Positions 43,801 to 49,861 of a DNA stretch of 49,861 nt are shown piece by piece. Origin of the DNA: Myxococcales bacterium (GTDB lineage: Bacteria; Myxococcota_A; Bradymonadia; Bradymonadales; Bradymonadaceae); the NCBI GenBank assembly GCA_007120035.1, contig SKON01000124.1:1-49861 (forward strand), in the 5' to 3' direction. The first letter of the stretch is position 1. Every line of letters starts with the position of its first letter. Made by a program: the position numbers and the translations under genes. Below the pieces are notes generated by a model. The model saw only the letters and a list, made by a program, of their open reading frames with translations. It was not told the DNA's origin and did not search any database.

Positions 43801-45522
43801 GGCACCCACCTGACCTTCAACGACACCCAGCGGAGCCTGGCGGGCTACACCAACGCCTACCAGCCCACCACCGCCGGTGGCGAGAGCTGCACCGGGTGGC
43901 GCGGCGACGGTCCCGAGGTGGTCTACGGGTTCCAGGGCTGGCGCGATGACGTGATGGAGATCACGGTCCACTCCGACTACGACGCCGCCATCTGGATCAC
44001 CACGGACTGCGGCAACGCCGCCGCTCAGTGCGTGGAAGGCCAGGACGCGACCTTCGGACCCGGTCAGGAACACCTGATCTTCACCGTCGAGGAGACCCGC
44101 CCCCACTTCCTGATGGTCGACGCCGTTCAGGCCGGCGCAACGGGGAGCTTCGACCTCTCCGTGGAGATCACCTTCGGGCCCCGACAGGCCGAGCCCGAGC
44201 TCGAGATCGCCGGCGCCGACGACCTCTCCTGGACCCTCGGGGTCACCCAATCCGTACAGGAAACCCTCCTCTTCACCAACGTCGGCGACTTCGACCTGGA
44301 GTTCGGCGTGAGCTCGGCGGCCAGCTGGCTCGAGATCACCCCCGAGACCGGATCCATCCCCGGCAGCGAGAGCCTGGAGATCGACCTCGTGGCCACCTGC
44401 CCCGCCGAAGACGGCACCTACACCACCAACATCGTGGTCACCACCAACGACCCCGTCACCCCTCAGGTGTCCATCCCCGTGGAGCTCGAGTGCGAGCCTG
44501 TCCCGGGCAACATGCTCGTCTCCGTCGAAGGGCTGCCCTCGGGCGTCAACCACCTGGTGCTCTACACCCCCACGGGTGAGTTCAACCTCAGCACCCTGCC
44601 CCAGAACGGGCTGGTCGCTGGCCTCCTGCCCGGCAGCTACACCCTGCTGCCTCAGGAGATCACCCACGAGGGCGTGATCTACAACGCTCCCTCGAAGACC
44701 ATCGAGATCCTCACGGACTCCACCACGACGGCCACCATCGAGTACGAGGCCACCCCCGGGAGCCTCTTCGTGGAGGTCGACGGTCTGCCCTCGGGCGTCA
44801 ACCACGACATCGACGTGATCGACTCCGAAGGAACGGCCTTCGTCCTTCCCCAGAGCGGCCTCCTCAGCGACCTTGAGCCCGGGGACTACACCATCGTGCC
44901 CCGCAACGTCAGCGCTGATGGAGAGTTCTTCTCCGGCAGCTCCGTCAACGCCTCCATCACCAGCGGTGAGGTCACCCAGACCACCGTGACCTACGAAGAG
45001 GTCACCCCGGCGACGGTCACCATCGACGCCGCGGGCCTGCCAGCTGGCGTCGATCCCGAGATCGACTTCCTCCACGACGACGGCTCCGTCACGAGCCTCC
45101 CCGCCTCCGGCGAGGTCCAGCTCTTCCCCGGAAACTACACCGCCCAGGTGCAGCCCATCTCCGTCGATGATCACCTCTACGACGCCGACGATTTCTCGTT
45201 CTCCGTGAGCGCCGGCGACGAAGAGGAGTTCACCGTCACCTACGAGTCCATCCCGGGCTCCCTGGAGGTGACCATCGAGGGCCTCGGTGAGGGCCTCTCG
45301 GCCACGATCACCGTCACCGGTCCCGACGACTTCGATGAGACCCTGCCGGCCTCCGGAGAGCTCTCAGACCTCGAGCCCGGGGAGTACCTCCTCACCCCGG
45401 AGCCCGTCGAAGACGGAGACGACACCTACCTGGCCGAGCCCGTGACGGTCTCCGTGGTCGGTGGCGAGGCCGCCGAGGCGACCGTGACCTACGAGCTCGA
45501 TGAGGAGGATGACGACGACTGA
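40900..45522 (+). CDS. Giant Cys-rich modular surface lipoprotein
   Basis: A 1540-residue lipoprotein. The signal peptide ends at LAAC (C24), followed by an Asn/Gln/Asp spacer and a ~200-residue Cys-rich region with CDPD and DDC spacing. Then come about five modules, each a ~130-residue jelly-roll, PPC-like domain (FQIEVPAGEVMIVEM, YYLVVSSTN, YYLGVKAVG) flanked by a Cys cluster of the form C-x-C...C-x3-C. A BACON/choice-of-anchor-like Ig domain follows (~1100-1200; WLEITPETGSIPGSESLEI). Last are four ~80-residue tandem repeats starting VEGLPSGV/VDGLPSGV and ending TVTYE, with a very acidic tail. No enzyme motif is seen. ATG 40900 is preferred to 40891 because AGGA abuts the latter. Adhesion or scaffold roles are inferred. 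Confidence 0.88.
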   Translation: MAQRWHQSLAIFFSTALLLFLAACGGEDPVDNQNQNDQNQCDPETENCEEICDPFTDPDCECDPDVHDVCPEPENQTEGPCQTDDDCSGTTPYCYEGPSTSNCVSETFICSLVDCAGRPGVCDAANRECVNAEVCTATIDCLDDHLCVEGDCVLEDDACDPCTEFEICEYDRNTLTVECVNILCEPNSRECDGDTLLACNSEGTALQEIQCTEGCDDELGVCLDPQGESCALALEANDGDSIEIDWTLFANTYEPATGSSCITSDQTSQVTGADVTFQIEVPAGEVMIVEMRSAAAYGALYMYSSCDADGEFDSCESPTGYEEGPDGSHYLHTFWYHNDGADVETIFLTADSGPGATQNPATIDFHLLPRICDPDELICSAGTVDQCTATGTSVDEIHSCELGCADDDVNCAPLDHSSCEDALDLVAEGGSYAESIVNFLADDAPLDPSSCDDDDSTASSYEGATAYFAISLIAGERLTANLATTNLDGALSVRSGCGTDQCLAAADQGNPSQLIYQAEEAEDILLVVHAIDDEFNPDGTFALDINIDLPLCEEEDPATVLGCFDNLLAFCPATGEFPSFYGCDGDCVDGACETPSGDRCLDPIALGDGEQYSGSFAGQQHSLSNPGPTCLGSGTNAAGRDTIFEIEIEEPQQVLTASLSTPSSNVGMYLLDECPIFGPTTSACTASSFPGSSFVEYFPNPGTYYLVVSSTNANESSSFTLDISIDDGICLPGSTVCSDGITSLCNESGNDLDPIETCAGSCDGDICGGVGGANNLCDNALALNLSVGEPVVIRDSFDDYAGFLNFSPTTCDGDDQDLTGANSGPDAFYQLNLAALRGFRATLDTSANAAMVLLTGCSSGSCQKIHHLGTSGDTLEYYAPQGGTYYLGVKAVGSSSADFEMDVELFTGECDPAVDNACDGETARACSDLGVLVETECSFGCEDGFCLDRPGDFCHRPFDIDADGTDHGTHLTFNDTQRSLAGYTNAYQPTTAGGESCTGWRGDGPEVVYGFQGWRDDVMEITVHSDYDAAIWITTDCGNAAAQCVEGQDATFGPGQEHLIFTVEETRPHFLMVDAVQAGATGSFDLSVEITFGPRQAEPELEIAGADDLSWTLGVTQSVQETLLFTNVGDFDLEFGVSSAASWLEITPETGSIPGSESLEIDLVATCPAEDGTYTTNIVVTTNDPVTPQVSIPVELECEPVPGNMLVSVEGLPSGVNHLVLYTPTGEFNLSTLPQNGLVAGLLPGSYTLLPQEITHEGVIYNAPSKTIEILTDSTTTATIEYEATPGSLFVEVDGLPSGVNHDIDVIDSEGTAFVLPQSGLLSDLEPGDYTIVPRNVSADGEFFSGSSVNASITSGEVTQTTVTYEEVTPATVTIDAAGLPAGVDPEIDFLHDDGSVTSLPASGEVQLFPGNYTAQVQPISVDDHLYDADDFSFSVSAGDEEEFTVTYESIPGSLEVTIEGLGEGLSATITVTGPDDFDETLPASGELSDLEPGEYLLTPEPVEDGDDTYLAEPVTVSVVGGEAAEATVTYELDEEDDDD

Positions 45523-45567
45523 TCGGCGCGCGAAAGCCCCGTTTACCCACTCACTGGCGAGCCGGTC

Positions 45568-46938
45568 ATGAAGAACTTCGTCGTCGATACCAACGTCCTC
45601 CTCCACGATCCCCGAGCCATCTTTCGGTTCGGGGACAACCGGGTCATCATCCCGATCTATGTGATCGAGGAGATCGACACCTTCAAACGAGAACTCTCCG
45701 AGCTGGGCCGAAACGCCCGGGAGGTCAGCCGGATCCTCGACGCCTATCGGGAACGAGGAAAGCTCGGCCTCGGTGTCCCCCTGGACAGCGGAGGTGAACT
45801 CCGGGTCTCCTTCGCCGAAGCCGACGACGAGACGAAGTTTCTCCACTCCGCCAAGAAGGACAACCTGATCCTCAGCGCCGCCCTGGCCGTCCAACGGGCC
45901 GAGCCCGACGTCCCCTGCATCCTGATCTCCAAGGACGTGAACCTCCGGGTGCGGGCCGACGTCCTGGGCCTGGAAGCACAGAACTTCGCCGAAGAGGACG
46001 TCGTCGACGTCCAGGAACTCTATCCCGGCGCCAGCGAGCTCACCGTCCCCGGCGATTGGATCGACCAGCTCCACGCCGACGGAGAGCTCCAGGTAGATCT
46101 CCAGGAACTCGCCGCCGGTCGTTCCGGACAGAGCAGCAACGGCTCCCGGCCTCACGGTTTCTACACCAACGAATACCTCTGGCTTCGCCACAACGGGGGC
46201 CCCCAGAACTCTCTGGGACACCTTACCATCGACTCCCCGGAGGCCACCCACGGCGTGATCCGTCCCCTGGAGCGGATCGACCACGTCTGGGGCATCCGAC
46301 CCCGCAACAAAGAACAGGCATTCGCCCTGGACGCCCTGGTGGACGACTCCGTGTCCCTGGTCACCCTGATCGGCAAGGCCGGCACGGGCAAGACCCTCCT
46401 GGCCATCGCCGCCGGGCTCCAGAAGGTCACCGAGGAGCGCCGCCACCACAAGCTTGTGGTCAGCCGCCCGGTCTTCCCCATGGGCCGCGACATCGGCTAC
46501 CTGCCGGGCACCGTGGAAGAGAAGCTCGACCCCTGGATGCGCCCCATCTTCGACAACGTGGAATACCTGATGGGCATCAGCCACGCCGACCGCCGCAGCG
46601 GCCGCGGCGCCGACGAGCTCAAGTCCATGGGCATCATCGAGATCGAGCCCCTGACCTACATCCGAGGCCGGTCCCTGCCAGATCTCTTCATGATCGTCGA
46701 CGAGGCCCAGAACCTCACCCCTCACGAAGTGAAGACCATCCTCACCCGGGTGGGGGAGGGCACCAAGATCGTGCTGACCGGCGACCCCTACCAGATCGAC
46801 AACCCCTACGTGGACAGCGAGTCCAACGGCCTGACCTACGTGATCAACCGGTTCAAAGGCCAGCACCTGGCCTCCACGGTGACCCTCTTCAAAGGGGAGC
46901 GCTCCGAGCTCGCCGAGATGGCGGCCAACCTCCTCTAG
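45568..46938 (+). CDS. PIN domain - PhoH ATPase fusion (YlaK/PhoH2 type)
   Basis: A 456-residue protein with an N-terminal PIN nuclease domain (~1-150; acidic residues in FVVDTNVLLHD and YVIEEID, plus later Asp residues) and a C-terminal PhoH P-loop ATPase (Walker A GKAGTGKT around 274, Walker B MIVDEAQNL, then GDPYQID). PhoH2-type fusions of this order act as RNA helicase/ribonucleases in mycobacteria. The B. subtilis relative is YlaK. The start at 45568 lacks a strong ribosome site. It is 45 bp downstream of the giant lipoprotein gene and converges with the diguanylate cyclase gene across 4 bp. Confidence 0.93.
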   Translation: MKNFVVDTNVLLHDPRAIFRFGDNRVIIPIYVIEEIDTFKRELSELGRNAREVSRILDAYRERGKLGLGVPLDSGGELRVSFAEADDETKFLHSAKKDNLILSAALAVQRAEPDVPCILISKDVNLRVRADVLGLEAQNFAEEDVVDVQELYPGASELTVPGDWIDQLHADGELQVDLQELAAGRSGQSSNGSRPHGFYTNEYLWLRHNGGPQNSLGHLTIDSPEATHGVIRPLERIDHVWGIRPRNKEQAFALDALVDDSVSLVTLIGKAGTGKTLLAIAAGLQKVTEERRHHKLVVSRPVFPMGRDIGYLPGTVEEKLDPWMRPIFDNVEYLMGISHADRRSGRGADELKSMGIIEIEPLTYIRGRSLPDLFMIVDEAQNLTPHEVKTILTRVGEGTKIVLTGDPYQIDNPYVDSESNGLTYVINRFKGQHLASTVTLFKGERSELAEMAANLL

Positions 46939-46942
46939 TCTG

Positions 46943-49126
46943 TCACGCCGCAGACGACGACGCCACCACTTCGCGATACACAGAGACCTGATTGCGCCCG
47001 TTCTCCTTGGAGTAGTAGAGCGCCTGATCGGCGAGGTCTACCAGGGTGTGGGGCTCGTCGGAGTCCCAGGGACCGAGCGCGATCCCCATGCTGATCGTGC
47101 ACTGCAGAGGGCCCTTCTCGGTCTGAAAGCAGAGCCGGGCCACGGCCTCTCGCAGGCGATTGGCGACCTGCCGGGCCCCCTCGAGGTCCGTGTCTTCCAG
47201 GATCATCACGAACTCTTCGCCACCATAGCGGGCCGGGAGATCCACCTCCCGGAGCTCCTCCCGGAAGAGCCGTCCAACCTGCCGCAAGACCTCGTCGCCA
47301 ACGGGATGGCCGTAGGTGTCGTTCACGTTCTTGAAATGGTCGATATCGGTGAGCACCAACCCGAAGGTCCGACCGTTGCGGCGGTGCCTCGCCATGGTCT
47401 GCTGCAGCCGCTCCGTAAACGAGCGACGGTTGGGCAGGTTCGTCAGGGCGTCGTACTTCGCCATGGTCTCCATCTGCGCGTAGAGCCGGGCGTTCTGCAC
47501 GGTCACGGCCACCTGGTTGGCGATCACCTCCAGCATCTCCCTGCGCTGGGCCGGGAACCGGTCCCGCTCGGAGTGGCCCACCACCAACGTCCCCACGACC
47601 TGATCCTGGACGATCAACGGCAGGACCAACAGGCTCGGGAGCCCCGAGAAGTCCTCCTCTTCGGTGAGCACCGTAGCTCGCCTGTCCCGCAACCGCCCCC
47701 CCACGGGCAAGTAGTGACGATTGCGGATCACCATGGAGACCAGCCCCTGGTTGGAGTCGAAGGCGAACTTCTCCCAGGAGTCGCGACGACTCTTCGCCCC
47801 GTCGCCGTCCACGTAGACCACCTCATGGCGGTCCTCCTGGGCGTCGTAGAGCGTCACGGCCCCGAAGTCCACGTCACAGATCTCCCGGACGCTCTCCAGC
47901 GCCACCTTGTAGACCTCTTCCGGGGTCAGCACGCTGTTCAGGCGGCGGCTGGCCTCGAAGAACCGGCCCACCTCGAACCGGGTCCGCTCGATGGAAGCCA
48001 CCATTCGCTCGTTCTCCACGCCCCGTAGGATGTAGGAGGCGGAGTCCTCGACGATCTGCACCTCCCGCTCTGTGAAGGGCAAATTCTCGCACCGGTCCAC
48101 GCAGAGGATCCCCCGGAGGTGGCCCTGCTCGATGATCGGCACCCCGACAAACTCCGTGATCCCCGGCAGAGTCCGGTAGTACGCCAGCCCTCGGAACCCC
48201 GGACGCAGGGATGACAGACGCACTACCTCTCGCCGCCGCGAGATACCGCCCAGGACACCCCCGGCGGGATCGATGGTCCCCTCCACGAGGTCATCGCTCT
48301 CGCTGATCAGCTCCTTGATCCGGAGCTTCTCGTTGCGGAGGTCAAACCACAACAGCACCACCGTATGGGCCCGCAGGGCCGTCTGCACCAGCTCCAGGGT
48401 CACGAAGGTCGTGTGGTGCACAGCCTCCACGGCGTCGCGCAGGATCAGCTCTTCGGCCTGCTCCCGAGTCACGGGGCTGTCCGAGCGCCCGGCGTGGATC
48501 AACCGGAACTCCCGGGCTTCGGCGAGGAGCTTCTCTCGCTCCCGCTCCAGTTCTTGGTCCCGGGCCTTGCGCTTGCGAGCCGCCTCCCGACCCACCACCA
48601 GCCAGGCCAGCAGGGCGAAGGCCGCCACCATCGACAGCCGGGTCGCCAACATCCCCACGTCGACACCCTCCAGCCCGGTCCAGGTCAGGCCGACCTGAGT
48701 GGGCGCCGCGGTCTGAAGCATCTGGGAGAGCGCCTCCGTCGACACGATCGCCCCCACGGCGCCGAGAGCCACGAACGTACTGGAGAGCACCAGCACCGCC
48801 GTCAACGCCAGGAGCACCAGCCCGAAGCCCTCCAGACCCTGCACGCCGAGCCACCGGCTGATCACGAAGGCCGACGCCACCAGCGACAGGGCCTCGACGA
48901 TAGTCAGCTCCCCGAAGGCGCTCCCCGCAGGCCGCTTCAGATACCCCCACACCAGAAGCCCCAGGGGCGCCACGGCTGCCACCGCGGTCAACCACACAGG
49001 GACCCCCGGGACCGCGACTAACCCCAGCGCGTAGGCCAGGAGCACCGCTCCCGGAAGCACGGCCCACCAGTGCTCGGTGGGATCTCTCCGCGGCTCCCCT
49101 CGACTGTGCATGATGCTCGGTCTCAT
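46943..49126 (-). CDS. Membrane-anchored GAF-GAF-GGDEF diguanylate cyclase
   Basis: A 727-residue sensor that should synthesise c-di-GMP. About six N-terminal hydrophobic helices (~20-185) precede a charged coiled coil. Two GAF domains (~215-375 and ~400-550) are followed by a GGDEF domain (~560-720). The active-site motif is GGEEF, and the allosteric I-site RxxD (REVD) lies five residues before it, so both activity and product feedback are expected. TNLPNRRSF and DIDHFKNVNDTYGHPVGDEVL are typical. ATG 49126 is chosen because GGAGG lies five bases upstream; the frame continues to 49138. It starts 19 bp after the FtsB-like stop, so the two may be co-transcribed. Confidence 0.94.
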   Translation of the reverse strand: MRPSIMHSRGEPRRDPTEHWWAVLPGAVLLAYALGLVAVPGVPVWLTAVAAVAPLGLLVWGYLKRPAGSAFGELTIVEALSLVASAFVISRWLGVQGLEGFGLVLLALTAVLVLSSTFVALGAVGAIVSTEALSQMLQTAAPTQVGLTWTGLEGVDVGMLATRLSMVAAFALLAWLVVGREAARKRKARDQELEREREKLLAEAREFRLIHAGRSDSPVTREQAEELILRDAVEAVHHTTFVTLELVQTALRAHTVVLLWFDLRNEKLRIKELISESDDLVEGTIDPAGGVLGGISRRREVVRLSSLRPGFRGLAYYRTLPGITEFVGVPIIEQGHLRGILCVDRCENLPFTEREVQIVEDSASYILRGVENERMVASIERTRFEVGRFFEASRRLNSVLTPEEVYKVALESVREICDVDFGAVTLYDAQEDRHEVVYVDGDGAKSRRDSWEKFAFDSNQGLVSMVIRNRHYLPVGGRLRDRRATVLTEEEDFSGLPSLLVLPLIVQDQVVGTLVVGHSERDRFPAQRREMLEVIANQVAVTVQNARLYAQMETMAKYDALTNLPNRRSFTERLQQTMARHRRNGRTFGLVLTDIDHFKNVNDTYGHPVGDEVLRQVGRLFREELREVDLPARYGGEEFVMILEDTDLEGARQVANRLREAVARLCFQTEKGPLQCTISMGIALGPWDSDEPHTLVDLADQALYYSKENGRNQVSVYREVVASSSAA

Positions 49127-49145
49127 GACGGCCTCCATGCCATCT

Positions 49146-49649
49146 TCAGTTCTCCACCACCGCCGGCGCCATCGGCGAGGCGTCCACCAGGTCCATCACC
49201 CGTTGCCGTTCGATAGGCCCCACTCCGTCGGCGACGCTCACCACCAGGAGTGAGCGCGGCATCTCCTCCCGGAGCGCCTCCAGTGCCTGGGACAGCTCGT
49301 GTAGCTCCACGGGACGCCCGGCCAACTGCAAGGAGTCCTCGCCAACCATCAGCCGAACCCGGACCCGGATCTCTTCTTGCTCAGACTCAAAGACGAACAC
49401 CAGCTCGTCCTCTCGGGAGAGCCCCACGGTCTCGCGAGCCCGCCGCTCCACCAGCCGCGGGTCGTCCCGCAACGCCAGGATCCGCTCCTCCAAGATCTCG
49501 TTTCTGGCCGCCAGCTCGTCGTTCTGGGCCGCCAGCCTGTCGAGCTCTCGCTCCAGGCGATCGAGCTGCTCCACCCCGGGATGGGCGAACACGAAGTACG
49601 CCACCCCGCAAAGGACCCCCAAAAATCCGAGAACCAGAACCAACCGCAT
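49146..49649 (-). CDS. FtsB/DivIC-family septum formation initiator-like protein
   Basis: A 167-residue bitopic protein. It has one N-terminal membrane helix (LVLVLGFLGVLCGVAYFVF, ~3-21), then a coiled coil (~28-60, LDRLERELDRLAAQNDELAA and ILEERILALRDD). Next is the FtsB/DivIC-typical DPRLVERRARETVGLSREDELVFVF segment. An extra ~80-residue C-terminal domain (from ~85) is longer than in classical FtsB (~100 residues). FtsB bridges FtsL and FtsQ in the division complex. ATG 49649 is preferred over GTG 49658, which has no spacing to a ribosome site. It is upstream of, and possibly co-transcribed with, the diguanylate cyclase. Confidence 0.85.
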   Translation of the reverse strand: MRLVLVLGFLGVLCGVAYFVFAHPGVEQLDRLERELDRLAAQNDELAARNEILEERILALRDDPRLVERRARETVGLSREDELVFVFESEQEEIRVRVRLMVGEDSLQLAGRPVELHELSQALEALREEMPRSLLVVSVADGVGPIERQRVMDLVDASPMAPAVVEN

Positions 49650-49768
49650 GTCTTCCACCTGCCCATCCTTGGGACTTGTGTCACCACCACCCTACCACCG
49701 CCACGGAGGGGTGCAAGAAACGCCGTATGTGATCCACGTTGATTGGTTGGCCCGCAGGCCGCGACGGA

Positions 49769-49861
49769 CCTTGGACACCGGGACGTCGGGGTTGGCGGCC
49801 AAGGACATCGGAACGTCGGGGGTTGGCGGCCAAGGACATCGGAGCGTCGAGGTTCGCGGCC
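49769..49861. repeat. 30/31-bp tandem repeat reaching the window end
   Basis: A unit beginning CCAAGGACATCGGAACGTCG recurs at 49799 and 49830, with a diverged copy at 49769 (CCTTGGACACCGGGACGTCG) and a further partial copy cut by the window end (GTTCGCGGCC at 49852). Spacings are 30, 31 and 30 bp. Units are contiguous with no unique spacers. It lies in the ~210-bp non-coding stretch upstream of the FtsB-like gene. Confidence 0.8.

Noticed and set aside
42976-45174. A 732-residue minus-strand frame opposite the giant lipoprotein
   Set aside because: Gly/Val/Asp-rich antisense shadow. The plus strand has a signal peptide, lipobox and domains.
49769-49861. CRISPR array
   Set aside because: Repeats are contiguous without unique spacers and differ from one another; no cas genes nearby.

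Overview
The window is a high-GC, densely coding bacterial chromosome segment with about 36 protein genes, short intergenic gaps and frequent ATGA/GTGA stop-start overlaps. No rRNA, tRNA, insertion sequence, prophage or CRISPR array is visible. The gene content suggests an aerobic delta-proteobacterial-type organism, most likely Myxococcota and possibly Bradymonadia. Reasons are a very large cysteine-rich modular lipoprotein, a CarH-type B12 light sensor, a phosphomevalonate-kinase-like GHMP kinase, a pseudokinase/SUMF1 fusion, TadE/TadG-like secreted proteins, and several O2-dependent enzymes (acyl desaturase, phenylalanine hydroxylase, PNPO). The taxonomic call is inference from gene content; no marker phylogeny could be run.

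Layout. 1-1729: 3' part of a protein built of GDD-Y repeats. 1809-6632: a complete xanthine dehydrogenase operon, xdhA-xdhB-xdhC. 6800-10171: a delta-9-type acyl desaturase with a long helical tail, a convergent CarH-like regulator with a candidate 11-bp direct-repeat operator, and a divergent glutathionyl-hydroquinone reductase. 10184-15150 (minus): four translationally coupled or closely spaced genes encoding TadE/TadG-like single-pass secreted proteins and an anchored partner, with no Tad secretion machinery nearby. 15447-18372 (plus): comM/yifB ATPase, a small cupredoxin-fold lipoprotein followed by a very clean hairpin terminator, and a DUF2270-type membrane protein. 18406-24003 (minus): a six-gene run comprising a membrane protein, a response regulator with a degenerate HD-GYP-like domain, a small protein, a small lipoprotein, an exported TldD-like metallopeptidase and phenylalanine 4-hydroxylase.

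24118-27966: an IPCT-like nucleotidyltransferase, a thiolase, a membrane protein of unknown function and pdxH. 28110-31693 (plus): clpS-clpA (N-degron adaptor and unfoldase) overlapping a phosphomevalonate-kinase-like gene. 31703-35120 (minus): sdhCAB, succinate dehydrogenase with a single-subunit cytochrome b. 35222-40582 (minus): a fused aspartate kinase/diaminopimelate decarboxylase, a zinc-ribbon/pseudokinase/SUMF1-domain fusion, and a leucine-dehydrogenase-family enzyme. 40900-46938 (plus): a 1540-residue surface lipoprotein and a PIN-PhoH ATPase. 46943-49649 (minus): a membrane-anchored GAF-GAF-GGDEF diguanylate cyclase and an FtsB/DivIC-like protein. 49769-49861: a 30/31-bp tandem repeat that runs off the window.

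Most genes are conserved metabolism: purine oxidation, TCA cycle, lysine/diaminopimelate, Phe to Tyr, branched-chain amino acid oxidation, PLP and isoprenoid synthesis. The less explained parts are the GDD-Y repeat protein, the isolated TadE/TadG-like set, the CarH/desaturase/quinone-reductase group, the exported-TldD operon, the pseudokinase fusion and the giant lipoprotein.
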